In this document: in pieces, positions 13,549-25,465 of the stretch
Layout: each line of letters starts with the position of its first letter
Position numbering within the stretch: position 1 is the stretch's first letter
Assembly (NCBI GenBank): GCA_026826555.1
Contig: JAKSZT010053887.1
Span: 67,205,346-67,269,345, forward strand
Reading direction: 5' to 3'
Origin: Tolypeutes matacus
Lineage: Eukaryota; Chordata; Mammalia; Cingulata; Chlamyphoridae
Length of the DNA: 64,000 bases
Notes under the pieces: model-generated
What the model was told of the DNA's origin: nothing
Database searches by the model: none
What the model saw: only the letters and a program-made list of their open reading frames with translations
Program-made: the position numbers and the translations under genes

Positions 13549-13657
13549 GCTAAGAGCAGGGGTTCTTAACCAGGGTTCCACAGACCCCTTCCATGTAAAG
13601 ATTTCAGGGCATCCATGAGATTGAATTGAAAAAAATCAAATTATTATCTTTATTTTC

Positions 13658-14405
13658 TGTATTAGTCAGCCAAAGGGGTGCTAATGCCTTTTATAAAGGG
13701 CATTTATTTGGGCAGAAACTTACAGTAACTGGGCCATAAAGCATAAGTTTCTTACCTCACCAAAGTCTGTTGCTACGTGTTGGAGCAAGGTAGCTAACAA
13801 CATTTGCCAGAGTTCAGGCTTCTTGGGTTCCTCTCTTGCCAGGGCTCTGTTTCTCTTTGGGCTTAGCTCCTCTGGTTCTTCCACAAGGTCAGCTGTATAC
13901 CATGAGGCTCTCTAGGCTTGCCTCTCTCTACAAGGCCAGCTGTAAACTCTCAGGTGAATGGCTTGTCTCTATCCTGGGGCCTTCTCTCCTTCCTCACCAG
14001 AACTCCAACATGGGAAGCGGCTGTGGCTCAGTCAGTAGGGTTCCCGTTTACCATATGGGAGGCCCCGGGTTCAGTTCCCGGGGCCTCCTGGTGAAGGCAA
14101 GCCCACCCACACGGCATGGTTGGCTGACCCGGCGAGCACAAGCAGCAAGGGGTGGATAAATGAATAAATTAAAAAAAAAAAAAAATCTTTAAAAAAAAAA
14201 AAAGTGCTCCAACACTGTTCTTTGCCGTGTCTTTTATCTTTGAGACCCCACCCACCAAGGGGTGGGGCTCAATGCCCTATTGACGTTGCCCAGTCAACGC
14301 CCTAATCATAACTTAATCGTGCCCAGATTAACAGACCAGTTTACAAGCATAATCCAATATCTATTTTTGGAATTCATAATTACATCAAACTGCCAAACTT
14401 CTACA
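13658..14405 (-). mobile_element. MaLR-like LTR inserted in hAT element
   Basis: Same family as the LTR at 17800. Ends are TGTATTAG on the plus strand at 13658 and CTTCTACA at 14405. The 5-bp duplication TTTTC sits at 13653-13657 and 14406-14410. It is itself interrupted by a SINE at 14012-14206. Without the SINE it is about 550 bp. Confidence 0.9.
14012..14206 (+). mobile_element. DAS SINE, long form, inserted in LTR
   Basis: Starts GGGAAGCGGCTGTGGCTCAG, with B box GGTTCAGTTCC, and ends in an A-rich tail AAAAATCTTTAAAA. CTCCAACA at 14003-14010 and 14207-14214 is the target duplication. The uninterrupted target can be seen in the sister LTR near 18181-18188. The 107-codon plus-strand frame at 13836-14159 only spans LTR and SINE and is not a gene. 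Confidence 0.92.
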
Positions 14406-14545
14406 TTTTCTCTGACCTCTAACTGAAATATAGCATTTCCTTCACTTATGAAGGTATGCAATCAATAAATTATGGTAGTATTCATTTGACCTGACTGGCA
14501 AAGGGATCAACGGAACAAAAAATGTTAAGACCCCATGGATAAGAG

Positions 14546-15370
14546 GTATAAGTTCTATTCACTGGAGATGCAACAAAAAGTCCAGGTTTGACAGAGGAAT
14601 TTTTATGGGATGAATCTATTCCAATGAAAACAATGAAAAAGTCTGTATAATATATAGGAATGCCTGTTTAAAGACTTTAAAGTAAACCAACAGAGGAAAT
14701 ACTTGAGGGATTACTATTGCTGGAAGAAAAATGGTTTCACAAATAGGTAAACATCACTCTTATCATAGAATTTTCCCTGAAGTCATTTATCAATTCCCAG
14801 TGTGGTAAAATAGGTTTTGGCAGAATGCTGCATTCCCACTGGGTTGAAGAATAGACATAGGAGATTGAAATAGTGAAAACACCTAGAATTGGGAAAACAA
14901 AAGTCTGAAGAAGAGGGAAAATCATGGAAATGAACAGAAAAATCTGCAGGCAACTACACCGTGACACAATTATCTGCTACTAATTCCATCATAAACAGGA
15001 CATGATTCCACTAAATACAACAGAAAGCAAAAGAGCTGAGTTCAGATTTCAACATAAACTCATTGCTGGGGAGATAAGAGGTTCATGCACAATGTGAAAG
15101 TGGCGTTGTTGTGGCAAATACCCTAGGCATTTAGCTGAGACTTTAGAGGTCATAGAGACTAGGAATAATTTAGAACTAAAATACCAATACTGACAAAGGA
15201 TAAAATAAACCTTTTACAAGATGCAATGATCTGTTTTTATTCTACATTCCTGAGATGGAAACTTAACTTTCATAAGAGAAGGTAATCCACATTTCCTGCA
15301 AATTCCATGTAATTTCTATATCCAATTAAAAAAAAAAACTTAAGAAAGTCATCTAAAGAACAAAACCAAC
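14546..15370. other. Unassigned DNA
   Basis: No gene or clear repeat seen. Sequence is A-rich on the plus strand with scattered stops. An A-run at 15329-15339 lies just left of the next LTR. Confidence 0.3.
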
Positions 15371-15845
15371 TGTGGAATGAGTTGCTACGTGGAGTATCCT
15401 GGGAACACAGGCTTAGGCACAGAAACTTTCGGCAGATGACTGCTTTATTACAGACCCAGCACAAGGGTCCAAGAGAGCAGGGGAAGAAATCCCACCATGG
15501 CTGGTCTCCTGGGGAGGTCAAACTGGTCAGGTCAGGGTTGGAGGATGGCAGCTCTGCACAGTGCACCTTCTGTCAGAGAGGAGAGACCAACGTGTGCTGC
15601 CCAAGTACAGGGTATTTATACAGGCCCAGTGAGAGAGGGCCCTGCTACTGAGAAACAGCTGGAAATGCTTATTCCCAGTTTTTCAGTTTAAGATCTGGTC
15701 AGGACTTTTAATTAAACCTAACTCTGCCTCTAGGTTGTGGGGGAAACAGGCAAAACATCATCAAACAATAGAAAAGGAGGTTGGGAGTAGGTGAGGGCTG
15801 GAAGATGACCATAAGCATGTGTCTGATTTCCCCATCATTATCTGA
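15371..15845 (-). mobile_element. Endogenous retrovirus LTR with TATA box and polyA signal
   Basis: Read on the minus strand, this has the order of a retroviral LTR: a U3-like part, a TATA box (CTGTATAAATACCC, plus-strand 15610-15623), about 165 bp of R/U5-type sequence, and an AATAAA signal (plus-strand TTTATT at 15444-15449). The 3' end is near TGTGGAATG at 15371. The right (5') end is approximate and no target duplication was found. It is a different family from the MaLR-like LTRs of the window, more like an ERV1-type LTR, but class is inferred. No internal viral sequence adjoins it. Confidence 0.6.
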
Positions 15846-17799
15846 CTAAAAATCAAGAGATTAAAAACCTAGTAGAGAATAACAGGCACAATTAATTTGG
15901 ATTCTGACATTAATAGACTGATATTTTTAAAATAGTGTTAATTATATTTCAACAAATAAATCAAAATGTGAAAGTAATTTAACAGAAAATCTTAATCTTC
16001 AGAAGGAATCTAATGAAAATTCTAAAAGAAAAAAATGTTATATTTGAAATTAATAATGTACTCTATGGATTTATTAGATTAAACACAGAACAAAAATTAA
16101 GTAACTAGATGGCAGAGTAGTAGAAAAGATCCAGATTAAAGACAAAGAGAAAATAGAATGTAAAACCTAGATATAACACAAGATATGAGCATAAAAGTTA
16201 TCTGAACATGGTGCCAAAATCTAAGACATATTTTTTTAATTTATTTTTTGAAAAACAGTCTTATGTGTACAATATCACCCATATTTGTGTTTCACCTGAG
16301 GTTTAACTATCTTACACAATCCCATGTTACAGTTTTTAGCTTTCCCCCTAGTATTATACATAACTTTAGACTTTCCCTTTCAAACAGTTATTCCTATATA
16401 ATATCTATGACAGTTAACAAACACCACTTTTATTCATTTCCAAAGATTTGCAAACAACCTTTTAAACAATTCTGCACAGATTAACCCTCAGCTTTCCATT
16501 CTATACCCTCCTTCTATTTTCCATGAGTTTACATAGGATAATTAGTTCATAATAGTACAATCATACAGTATTTTTCCTTTTGCGTCCGGCTTGCTTCACT
16601 CAACATAATTCCTCCAGGTTCATCCATGTTGTCACATGCTTCACAACTTCGTTTGTTCTTACCGCTGCCTAGTATTCTATCATGTATATACACGAACATT
16701 TATTTTTCCATTCATCAATTGATGGATGCCTGGGTTGTTTTCAACTTTTGGCGATTGTGAATAATACTGCTATGGATGTTGGTGTTCAGATGTATGTTTG
16801 TGTCTCTGCTCACAGTTCTTCTGGGTATATATTAGTAATGGTATTGCTGGGTCCCAAGGAAAGTCTATATTCAACTTCCTAAGGAACAGCCAAACAGCCC
16901 TTCACAGTGGTTGAACAATGCTACATTCCCACCAACAGTGAATAAGCATTCTTATCTCTCCACATCCTCTCCAACACTTACAGTGTTCTGACTTTTTAAT
17001 AGCAGCAGTCTAATAAATGTGAAATGATATCTCATTGTATTTGCATTTCCCTAATTGCTAGGGATGTTGAAAATGTTTTCATGTGTTTCTTTGCCATTTG
17101 TATTTCTTCTTTGGGCAGTTGTCCTTTCAAGTCTTTGCCCCATTTTTTAATCAGGTAGTTTGACTTTTTACTGTAGGGTTGTATGGTCTCTTTTTATATC
17201 ATGGATATTAAACCCTTATTGAATATGTGATTGCCAAATATTTTCTCCCCTTGAGTTGGATGCCTTTTTACCCTTTTGAAAAACTCCATTGAGGTGCAAA
17301 AGTGTTTAAATTTTGAGGAGGTGCCATATATTTATTTTTTCTTTTGTTGCTCATGCTTTGGGTGTAAGGTTTAAGAAACTACTGCCTACCTCAAGATCTT
17401 GAAGATGTTTTCGTACATTTTCTTCTAAGAGTTTCATGAGTGTCACTTTTATATATAGGTTCTTCTTACATTTTGAGTAAATTTTTGAATAAGGTGTGAA
17501 ATTGGGGCTTTCTTTTTTTCTTTTATATATGGATATTCAGTTCTCCTATCACAATTTATTGAAAAGACAGTTTTGACCCAGCTGGGAGGGCTTGACCGCC
17601 TTTTCAAAACTCGCTTGAATGTAGATGTGAGGATCTATTTCTGAGTGCTCAATTCAGTTCCATTGGTCAATATGTCTGTCTTTATGCTAGTGCCATGCAG
17701 CTTTTGCCACTGTAGCTAAATAATATGCTTTAAAGATTGTAAGTGAGAGTCTTTCAACTTCATTTTTCTTTCTTAAGATCTTTTTGGCTATTTGGGGCC

Positions 17800-18395
17800 T
17801 GTATTAGTCAGCCAAAGGGGTGCTGATGCAAAATACCAGAAATGGGTTGGTTTTTATAAAGGGTATTTATTTGGGGTACAAGTCCACAGTTACCAGGCCA
17901 TAAAGCATAAGTTTCTTCCCTCACCAAAGTTCATTGCCACGTGTTGGAACAAGACAGCTGCTGACATTTGCCAGGGTTAAAGCTTCTCTTCCAGGGGCTG
18001 CATTTCTCTCTGGGCTTAGCTCCTCTGTTTCCTCCACAAGGTCAACTGTAGAATATGAGGCTCTCTAGGCTTTGTGTCTCTCCACAAGGCCAGCTGTAGA
18101 CTGTCAGGCGAATGGCTTGTCTCTATCCTGAGGTCTTCTCTCCTTCCAAGCTCTCCTACTTCCCGAGGCTCCAGCACAAGACTCCAACATCAAAACTGCT
18201 CTCTCTGCCTTTTGCCTTACCTTTTATATTTGATTCCCCCACCCACCAAGGGGTGAGGCTCAATGCCCTACTGACGCGGCGCAGTTAATGCCCTAATCAT
18301 CACTTAATCAGGCCCAGATTAGCAGACCAGTTTACAAGCATAATCCAATATATATTTTGAAATTCATAATTATGTCAAACTGCCAAACGGCTACA
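17800..18395 (-). mobile_element. MaLR-like solo LTR inserted in L1
   Basis: A 596-bp LTR. On the minus strand it starts TGTAGCC, has AATAAATACCC near its end, and finishes CTAATACA. GGGCC at 17795-17799 and 18396-18400 is a perfect 5-bp duplication. Excision restores the L1 sequence TTTGGGGCCCCTTACCC. It is the cleanest reference copy of this LTR family in the window. Confidence 0.93.
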
Positions 18396-21234
18396 GGGCC
18401 CCTTACCCTTCCAAATAAGTTTGATAATTGTTTTTTCTTTCTCTGCAAAAAAAGGCTGTTGGGATTTTTATTGGTATTGCATTGAATCTATAAATCAGTT
18501 TGGGGAGAACTGACATCTTAACAATATTGAGTTTTCCAATCCATGAACATGGAATGTCCTTCTATTTAAGTCTTCTTCAATTTCTTTCAGCAATGTTTTG
18601 TAGTTTTCTTAATACAAGTCCTTGATGACATTGATTAAATTTATTCCTAAATATTAGATGGTTTTAGTTGTTATTACAAATGGAATTTTTTTTCTGATCT
18701 CCTCCTCAGATTGCATGTCAGTAGTATATAGAAACGTTACTGAATTTTGAGTATTCATTTTGTATCCTGCCACTTTGCTGAAGTTGTCTACTAGTTCTAG
18801 TAGTTTTGTTGTGGATTTTTCAGGATTTTCAGGATATAGGATCATATCATCAGCAAATATTGAAAGTTTTAATTCTTCCTTTCCTGTTTAGGTGCCTTTT
18901 ATTTATCTGACCTAATTCCTCTATCTAGCACAATATTGAAGAGCAATGGTGATAGTGAGCATCCTGGTCTTGTTCCGGATCTTAGTGGGAAAGCTTTCAG
19001 TCTTCCACCATTGAGTATAATGCTAGCTATAGATTTTTCATATGTGCACTTTACCGTATTGAGAATGCTTCCTTCCATTCGTATTTTTTAGAGTGTTTTT
19101 ATGAAGAAAGAGTGCTGTATTTTGTCAAATGTCTTTTCTCCATCAATAGAGAATCATGTGATTTTTCTTCTTCAATTTATCAATGTGGTTTATTACACTA
19201 CTTGATTTCCCTGTGTTAAACCACCCTTGCAAACCTGGGATAAAACCCACTTGATTGTGGTGTATAATTCTTTTAATGTGCTTTTGGATTCAGTTTGCAA
19301 GTATTTTGTTAAGGATTTTTGCATCTATATTCATTAGATATATTGATCTGTAATTTTCTTTTTTCATAGTATTTTATCTGGTTTTGATATTAGGGTGATG
19401 TTGGCTTCATAGAATGAGCTTGGTAGCATTCTTTCCTGTTCAATTTTTGGAAAGCTTGAGCAAGATTAGTTATAGATAGTCTTTGAACGATTCATAAAAT
19501 TGACCTGTGATGCCATCCAGTTCCAGGCTTTTCATCTTTTAGAGGTCTCTGATGACTGTTGTAATCTCTTCACCTGTGATTGGTTTGTTGAGGTCTTCTA
19601 TTTCTTCTAAGGTCAGTGTAGGTGGTTAGTATGTTTCTAGGAATTTGTCGATCTCCTCTAAATTGTCTAGTTTTTTGGTATACAGTTGTTCATAGTATCC
19701 TTTCATGATTTCTCTCTTTCTGCAGGGTCTGTGGTAAATCCCCTCTCTCATTTTATTTATTTGCATCTTCTCTCTTTTTTTCCTTATTAGTCCAGCTGAG
19801 GGTTTGTCTATTTTGTTGATCTCAAAGAACAAAATTTGGTCTTATTGATTCTCTCTATTGTTTTTGTTCTTGATTTCATTTATTTCTTCTTTGACCTTTA
19901 TTATTTCTTTCCTTCAGTTTGGTTTGGGATTAGTTTGCTGGTTTTTTTTCCCCTTACTCCTTCAGGTGTGCAGTGAGATCTTCACTTTTAGTGCTTTCTT
20001 ATTTTTTAATGTAAGCACTGAGGCCTATAAATTTCTCTCTCAGCACTGCCTTTGCAGTATCCCATAGGTTTTTAATATGTTGTGTTCTCATTTTCATTCA
20101 TCCAAGATATTTGCTGAATTGTCTTGCAATTTCTTCTTTGACCCACTGAATTAAAGTGTGTCGTTTAATCTCCATACATTTATGAATTTTCCGTTTTCTA
20201 TCCATTATTGATTTCTAGCTTTATTCCATTATGATCAGAGAAAGTGTTTTGCATAATTTCAAGCTTTTAAAATTTATTAAGACTTTTGTTGTGACCCAAC
20301 ATATGGTCTGTTTTGGAGAAGGATTCATGAGCACTTGAAAAGAAAGTATAACCTGCTGTTTTCGGGTGTAATGCTCTATAGATGCCTGTTAGGTCTAGAT
20401 CATTTTTTATAAAATTCAAGCTCTCTGTTTCTGTATTTATCTTCTCTCCTGATGTTCTTTCCAATACTGAGAGTGGTATATTGAAGTTTCCAACCATTAT
20501 TGTAGAGACATCTAATTTTCCCTTTAGTTTTGCCAGTGTGTGCCTCATCTACCTTGGGGCATTCAGGTTAGATGCATTAATATTTAGTATATTTATTTTT
20601 CTTAGTGAAATGCCCCTTTTTAAAACATATAATGACATTCTTCATCCCTTATAAGAGATTTGCATTTGAAATCTATTTTGTCTGATATTGGTATCGCTAC
20701 TCAAACTCTTTTTTTTTTTTTTTTTTTTTTTACTATTTGCATTGAATACCTTTTTCCAATCTTTCACTTTTAAGGTGGTTGCGCCCTTACATCTGAAGTG
20801 GGTATCTTGTACACAAGATATAGATGGCTCATATTTTTTATCCATTCTATCAGTCTATGTCTTTTGATTGGGGAGTTCAGCCCATTAACATTCAATATTA
20901 TTACTGTAAAGGCTTTACTTACTTTATCCATTTTGTTCTTCACCTCTTTGTTGTCACATAGTTCTATTGCCTGTTTTCTTACCCTTTAGTTTCCCCTTCC
21001 TAATAATCTTCAATTCTAAACTCTTCTCTAAATCTCTCACACTTGTATTTTCCTTTCAGGTGCAGTACCCTTTTTAGTATCTCTCGCAAATCATATCTTT
21101 TGTTAATATATTCTATCAGTTTTCATTTCTCTGTGAAGACTTTGACTCACCCTCACTTTTGAAGGACAGTTTTGCCAGATACAGAATTCTTGGCTGGCAG
21201 TTTTTCTTTTTCAGTACCTTAAATAAATCATCAC

Positions 21235-21276
21235 TTTCTTCTTGCCTCCATGGCTTCTGATGGAGGCAAGAAGAAA
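21235..21276. repeat. Perfect 17-bp inverted repeat (hairpin) inside L1
   Basis: TTTCTTCTTGCCTCCAT at 21235-21251 is followed by an 8-base spacer and its exact reverse complement at 21260-21276. The L1 copy at 42420-42510 lacks the right arm at the matching place, so the right arm looks like a templated replacement, not an L1 feature. Confidence 0.9.
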
Positions 21277-22162
21277 TCTTATCGAGTTTCCCTTGTATGT
21301 GATTCTTTGTTTTTCTCTTACTGCTTTCAGAATCCTTTTTTATCCATATTTGTCATTCTAGATAGTAGGTGTCTCAAAGTAGGTCTATTCAGACTTATTC
21401 TGTTTGGGGTGTGTTGTCCTGCTTGATTTTTATTTATGTCTTTCAGAAGGATTGGGAAGATTTTGGTCATTATTTCCTCAAATATTCTTTCCACCTCTTT
21501 TTCATTCTCTTCTCAGTCTTGTGACACCGATAATGCAAATGCTTGTGTTCCTGTGTTGAATCTTCAGTGTTCTTTCCTGTGTTCCTGCGTTGAATCTTCA
21601 GAGAAGAGATTCAACGTGGACTCTGCTGGTTGAATTCACTGAAGTGAAGTCCTCTGAATCCCCCTCTCTTTTCCCTTGAAACAGCTGATGGGGAGGAAGA
21701 TATTTGTTCCTCTCTCAATCAACTGCAGTGAGCCAAAGGTTTTACCCTAGCTTAATATCTTGGGGGTGGGGAGGGGAGCCAATCCTGGCCACCATGAGGG
21801 CTTGTAGCCCTCTTTGAGTTTTGTAGCACTATCCTGGTCTGCTGACCCCCAAAGCTGGTCCCAAAGATAACTTTTAGCTTTTTCTCTGTTGTTTTTTTGA
21901 GAGCATGAGCTATACCTCTTAGTCTGACAGCCTCTTCTCATAATCTCCCAATATATTTTTAATTGGGAACCAGGAGGATAAGAAAGAGACACAAAGTTAG
22001 AAAAAAATAGAAGAAATATAGGCTAAAATTTTCCAAATTTGGCAAACAATATAGAACTCTACATTCAAAAAGTTCAGCAAATCCAAAACAAGTTAAGTAT
22101 AAATAAAGTCACAGCCAGGCACACTATAGTAGAACTACAAAAAATCAAAGCCAAACCAATAT

Positions 22163-22185
22163 ATGTCTGTCTGTCTGTCTGTCTG

Positions 22186-22232
<47 letters not shown>

Positions 22233-22246
22233 ATATCTATCTATAT
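22163..22246. repeat. Compound (TGTC)n(TATC)n microsatellite
   Basis: About five TGTC units are followed by about thirteen TATC units, with an interruption near 22231. Such long pure tetranucleotides are usually polymorphic. Confidence 0.95.
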
Positions 22247-23526
22247 TACAACAACTAAAGATGTAAAATACATTATCTTTAAAGAAACACCAAAATTGTA
22301 ATGATTTTTCAACAGAAATTACAGAAACCAAAGAAATTGGAACTCACTATTTTAAATACTTAAAGAATTCCAACTCAGAATGCCATAAGCAGATTAAATA
22401 CACAAAAATAAAGGTGAAATATGTTTTAGACATAAACAGGTGAAAGAGTTCAAAGCCAGCAGATATGTACTAAAAGAAGTAAAATAATCCCAAATGCGAC
22501 TGTGAAAGCAAAGAATGAAGAGTATCATAAAGAGGAAGCATTAACATTATATATAAATGAATATTACCAGTTTAAATCACCATCACCATTAACATATAAT
22601 ATTGGGTTCAAAATTCACGTAGAGTTTAAATATATGAAAACAAAAGCACAAAAGGTGGGAGTAGAATGACAATAAATATATGTAAAATCACATCCACTTA
22701 AAGAATAAGTAAAATATTAATTTATAGTTAGACATAATAAAAGAAGTATTCACTCAATAATTACAAGGGTAACCACTAAAAGGATAATAAAAATCTCTAT
22801 AACCATGAAGATAATAGAGCAGAATAAATAAAAATACAATTTGAAATATATGATCAATACTAAAAGCAAGTAAGGGAAAAATAGAATAGGCAAATATAAA
22901 ATACGATAATGTGGTTGAGTAATGTCTCCCTCTTTATATGTATGTATGTATATAACATTAAATCTAAATAGAAAAAAAACATAAAAAAACACTTATAAAA
23001 AGGACACAGATAGATATATACCATGCAAAAGCTAAGGGGAAAAAAATACTAATGAAGCTGTTTAGTATCAGATGAAGTGGACTTTAAAAAAAGAAGTATT
23101 GTAAGAAAATAAAGGGCCATTCATAATGACAGAAAGATACCTTTTTTTAAAGGTTTGGTAATCATGATCAGCTAACTTTGTCATATATGTAACACTACAT
23201 CTAAGACCTGCAGAATATCCATTATTTCATATAGATATGGAATATTTCTCAAAGGATACCGAGGCAAATAAACTTCAAATACTTCTAATCTATGCAGATG
23301 ATGATCTCTGCCCAGAGTATTCAAACTAGAATTCAATAATAGAAAGATATTTATAAAGTCATCAAATATTTGACAATAATACAGCACATTTTTAAATAAT
23401 CAAAGATCAAATGCAAAAAAATCACAAAGGAAATCAGACTATTTAGATCTGAAATTTAACAAAAATTTGACTTTCAAAACTTGTGCATTGCAGCTAAAAC
23501 AGTAGAGGGATATTTATACATTTAAA

Positions 23527-23529
<3 letters not shown>

Positions 23530-23573
<44 letters not shown>
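23530..23573. repeat. (AT)22 microsatellite
   Basis: A pure AT dinucleotide run of 44 bases inside old L1-like sequence. Confidence 0.97.
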
Positions 23574-23576
<3 letters not shown>

Positions 23577-23660
23577 CAAATCTGTAATCCAAGCTTGCCC
23601 CTCAAAGGACTAGAGATAATAACAACAAAGTAAAGCCAAAGACTATAAAGAGGAATAAAA

Positions 23661-24689
23661 AAATTCAGTGACCTAGTCAGCCATAAATGTTGATAAAAAA
23701 ATCAGTTAAGTGTCCTCAAAATAATTTATGATCAATTGGAAATCATAAAGGAAGAAAACTCTTATTCAAAATATGTCTTGTCTACTTAGAATATACTTTA
23801 TAAAATAAATAAATCTGAGGAAAATAAATATTTTCATAAATAATCATGACAATTATGTCTAATTTAATCTATAAATTCAATAAACACATTAAATTCCAAA
23901 TACAAATTACAACACATAAAAATGATTACAATATTTCTCTGGAAAAAGAGAAGTTTGCCTTCAGCAAAAAAAGTTAATATGAAAATTAAGCACTTTGTGA
24001 AGGACATATTATTCTTAGATTTCTTGTTTGCATGTGATATCTTTTTCATTCTTTTACCTTCAAACTATTTATACCTTTGAATACAAAGTATTTCTCCCAT
24101 GCAAATATATATTGGATCTTCTTTTTAAATTCAGTCTGAAAACCTCAGTTTTTTAATTGTATGATTTAATCTATTGCCTTCAATCTTATTGATATGATTC
24201 AATTTAAATCTGCCATTTTGTTTTGCTTTTCTACAAGTATTATGTCTTTTTTTTTTTTTTTCATTGTTTTCCCTCCATTCTTCCTTTCTTGCCTTGTTTT
24301 GGATTCAGTGGATATTTTCTTGTGTAACATTTTAATTTCTTCAATGGTTTTTAAGTTATATATTTTACTTCTTTTTAAGTGGTTCCTCTAGAGCTTATAA
24401 TACACATTTTAACTTATCAGAATCTATTTCAGATTTTTCCTACTTAGTTCCAGTAAAACAGAAAAACTATTGTTATATAACTGGATTTGTCCTATTTTTG
24501 TTATACATCTCACATCTAGGTATAGTACAAACCTGATAATACACTCTTATAATTACTACTTTATATTATCTTACATTTTTAAGATTCTCAGGGAAGAAAG
24601 AAAAACACGATATATTATAAAATTTGTTATATTAACCTTCTTATCATTTATACATTCTGGTCCTTTTGATTTCTTACTTTGGATTTGAT
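23661..24689. other. AT-rich DNA, possibly diverged L1
   Basis: No gene seen. From about 24000 the pyrimidine-rich plus strand suggests minus-strand L1, joining the clearer L1 5' region at 24690, but the match is too weak to assign. T-run at 24247-24261. Confidence 0.3.
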
Positions 24690-25465
24690 TTACCACCTGG
24701 TATTATTTATTTACTTCAGTACTGCTTTGTTTCTGCTCACGGCCTTTGAGCTGTAATTGTTAGATACATTATATTTCTATATATTGTATGTCCAACAATG
24801 TAATTATATACATATTCTTTTTATGCCATTGGTTTTTAAATTAGTGAAGAGAATATACCATTTTAATGTCTTTTATAATTGCCTATACAATTATCTTTAC
24901 TGACATTCTTTTTTTTAAATGTGGATTTTAAATTACTGTGTGATGTCACTTGAACTGAGATTGAAGAACTTTCTGTAGTGTTTTTTATAAGGCAGGTTTG
25001 TTAACAATAAACTCTCAGGTTTTGTTTATTTGAGAATACTTTGATTTCACCTTAATTTTGAAAGATCATTTTGCTGGATATAATTTCTTGGTTCACAGCA
25101 TTTTGTTCTGTTTTGTTTTGTTTTTAAACTGTCTTCTGGTTTCCATTGTTTCTGATTTGAATTCAGCTCTTAATCTTCTTGTGGTTCCCCTGTATGTGAA
25201 CTTTTTGTCTCTTGCTGCTCATGATTTTCCATCTTTCTTCTCTCTGTTCTTAAAATTGGATAATATCTTTTCATTCTATATGAAAGTTTGCTGATTCTTC
25301 TGCCAATTCAAAATTATTGTTGAACACCTCTAGCGAATTTTTCATCTTGGTTACTTTATCTTTCAACTCCAGAATTTCCATTTGGTCCTTTTCATAATTT
25401 CTTTAACTTTACTGATATTTTATATTTGATGAAACATGGCCGTAATACCTTCCTTTGCTACTTTT
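24690..25465 (-). mobile_element. Old L1 5' region/ORF1 (first segment)
   Basis: The minus strand matches the 5' end of an old L1: ORF1 start and the 5' UTR. On the plus strand phrases such as TTTGCTGGATATAATTTCTTGG (25070) and CTCCAGAATTTCCATTTGGT (25367) are the complement of the old-L1 ORF1 and leader. It is interrupted at about 25466 and continues at 27046. Confidence 0.7.

Larger units (their letters stand above)
13557..14537 (+). mobile_element. hAT-type DNA transposon (non-autonomous), split by an LTR
   Basis: Begins CAGGGGTTCTTAACC and ends with the degraded complement ATGTTAAGACCCCATG. It matches the intact copy at 43474-43866 on both sides of the inserted LTR (for example GCATTTCCTTCACTTATG). 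Flanking GCTAAGAG at 13549-13556 and GATAAGAG at 14538-14545 form an 8-bp duplication with one mismatch, as expected for hAT. Without the LTR it is about 228 bp, against 393 bp in the other copy, so it has an internal deletion. Confidence 0.85.
16225..21725 (-). mobile_element. Long L1 LINE, interrupted by an LTR
   Basis: This is the best-ordered L1 in the window. On the minus strand, from right to left, it has 5'/ORF1 sequence (about 21725-21000), ORF2 endonuclease (about 20900-20270; the frame at 20267-20548 includes SKTDHMLGH, the L1 endonuclease SRIDHILGH-type motif with its catalytic Asp and His), reverse transcriptase (FADD catalytic motif coded by 18846-18857), the C-terminal region, and the 3' UTR with A-rich tail near 16225. 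Frames are broken repeatedly and a T-run at 20709-20730 is inserted, so it is dead. An LTR splits it at 17800-18395. Confidence 0.9.
22015..23660 (+). mobile_element. Old L1 LINE, ORF1 to ORF2 start
   Basis: The plus strand follows the end of L1 ORF1, the spacer and the beginning of ORF2. Around 22290-22480 is the ORF1 3' part, and 23020-23130 matches the endonuclease region (GAAGTGGACTTTAAAAAAAG). It is very diverged. A compound microsatellite is embedded at 22163-22246. Ends are approximate. Confidence 0.55.

Noticed and set aside
13836..14159. 107-codon frame
   Set aside because: It crosses the boundary between LTR and SINE, so it cannot be an old gene.
22163..22246. Tetranucleotide array as a regulatory element
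   Set aside because: It is an ordinary compound microsatellite with no further signal.
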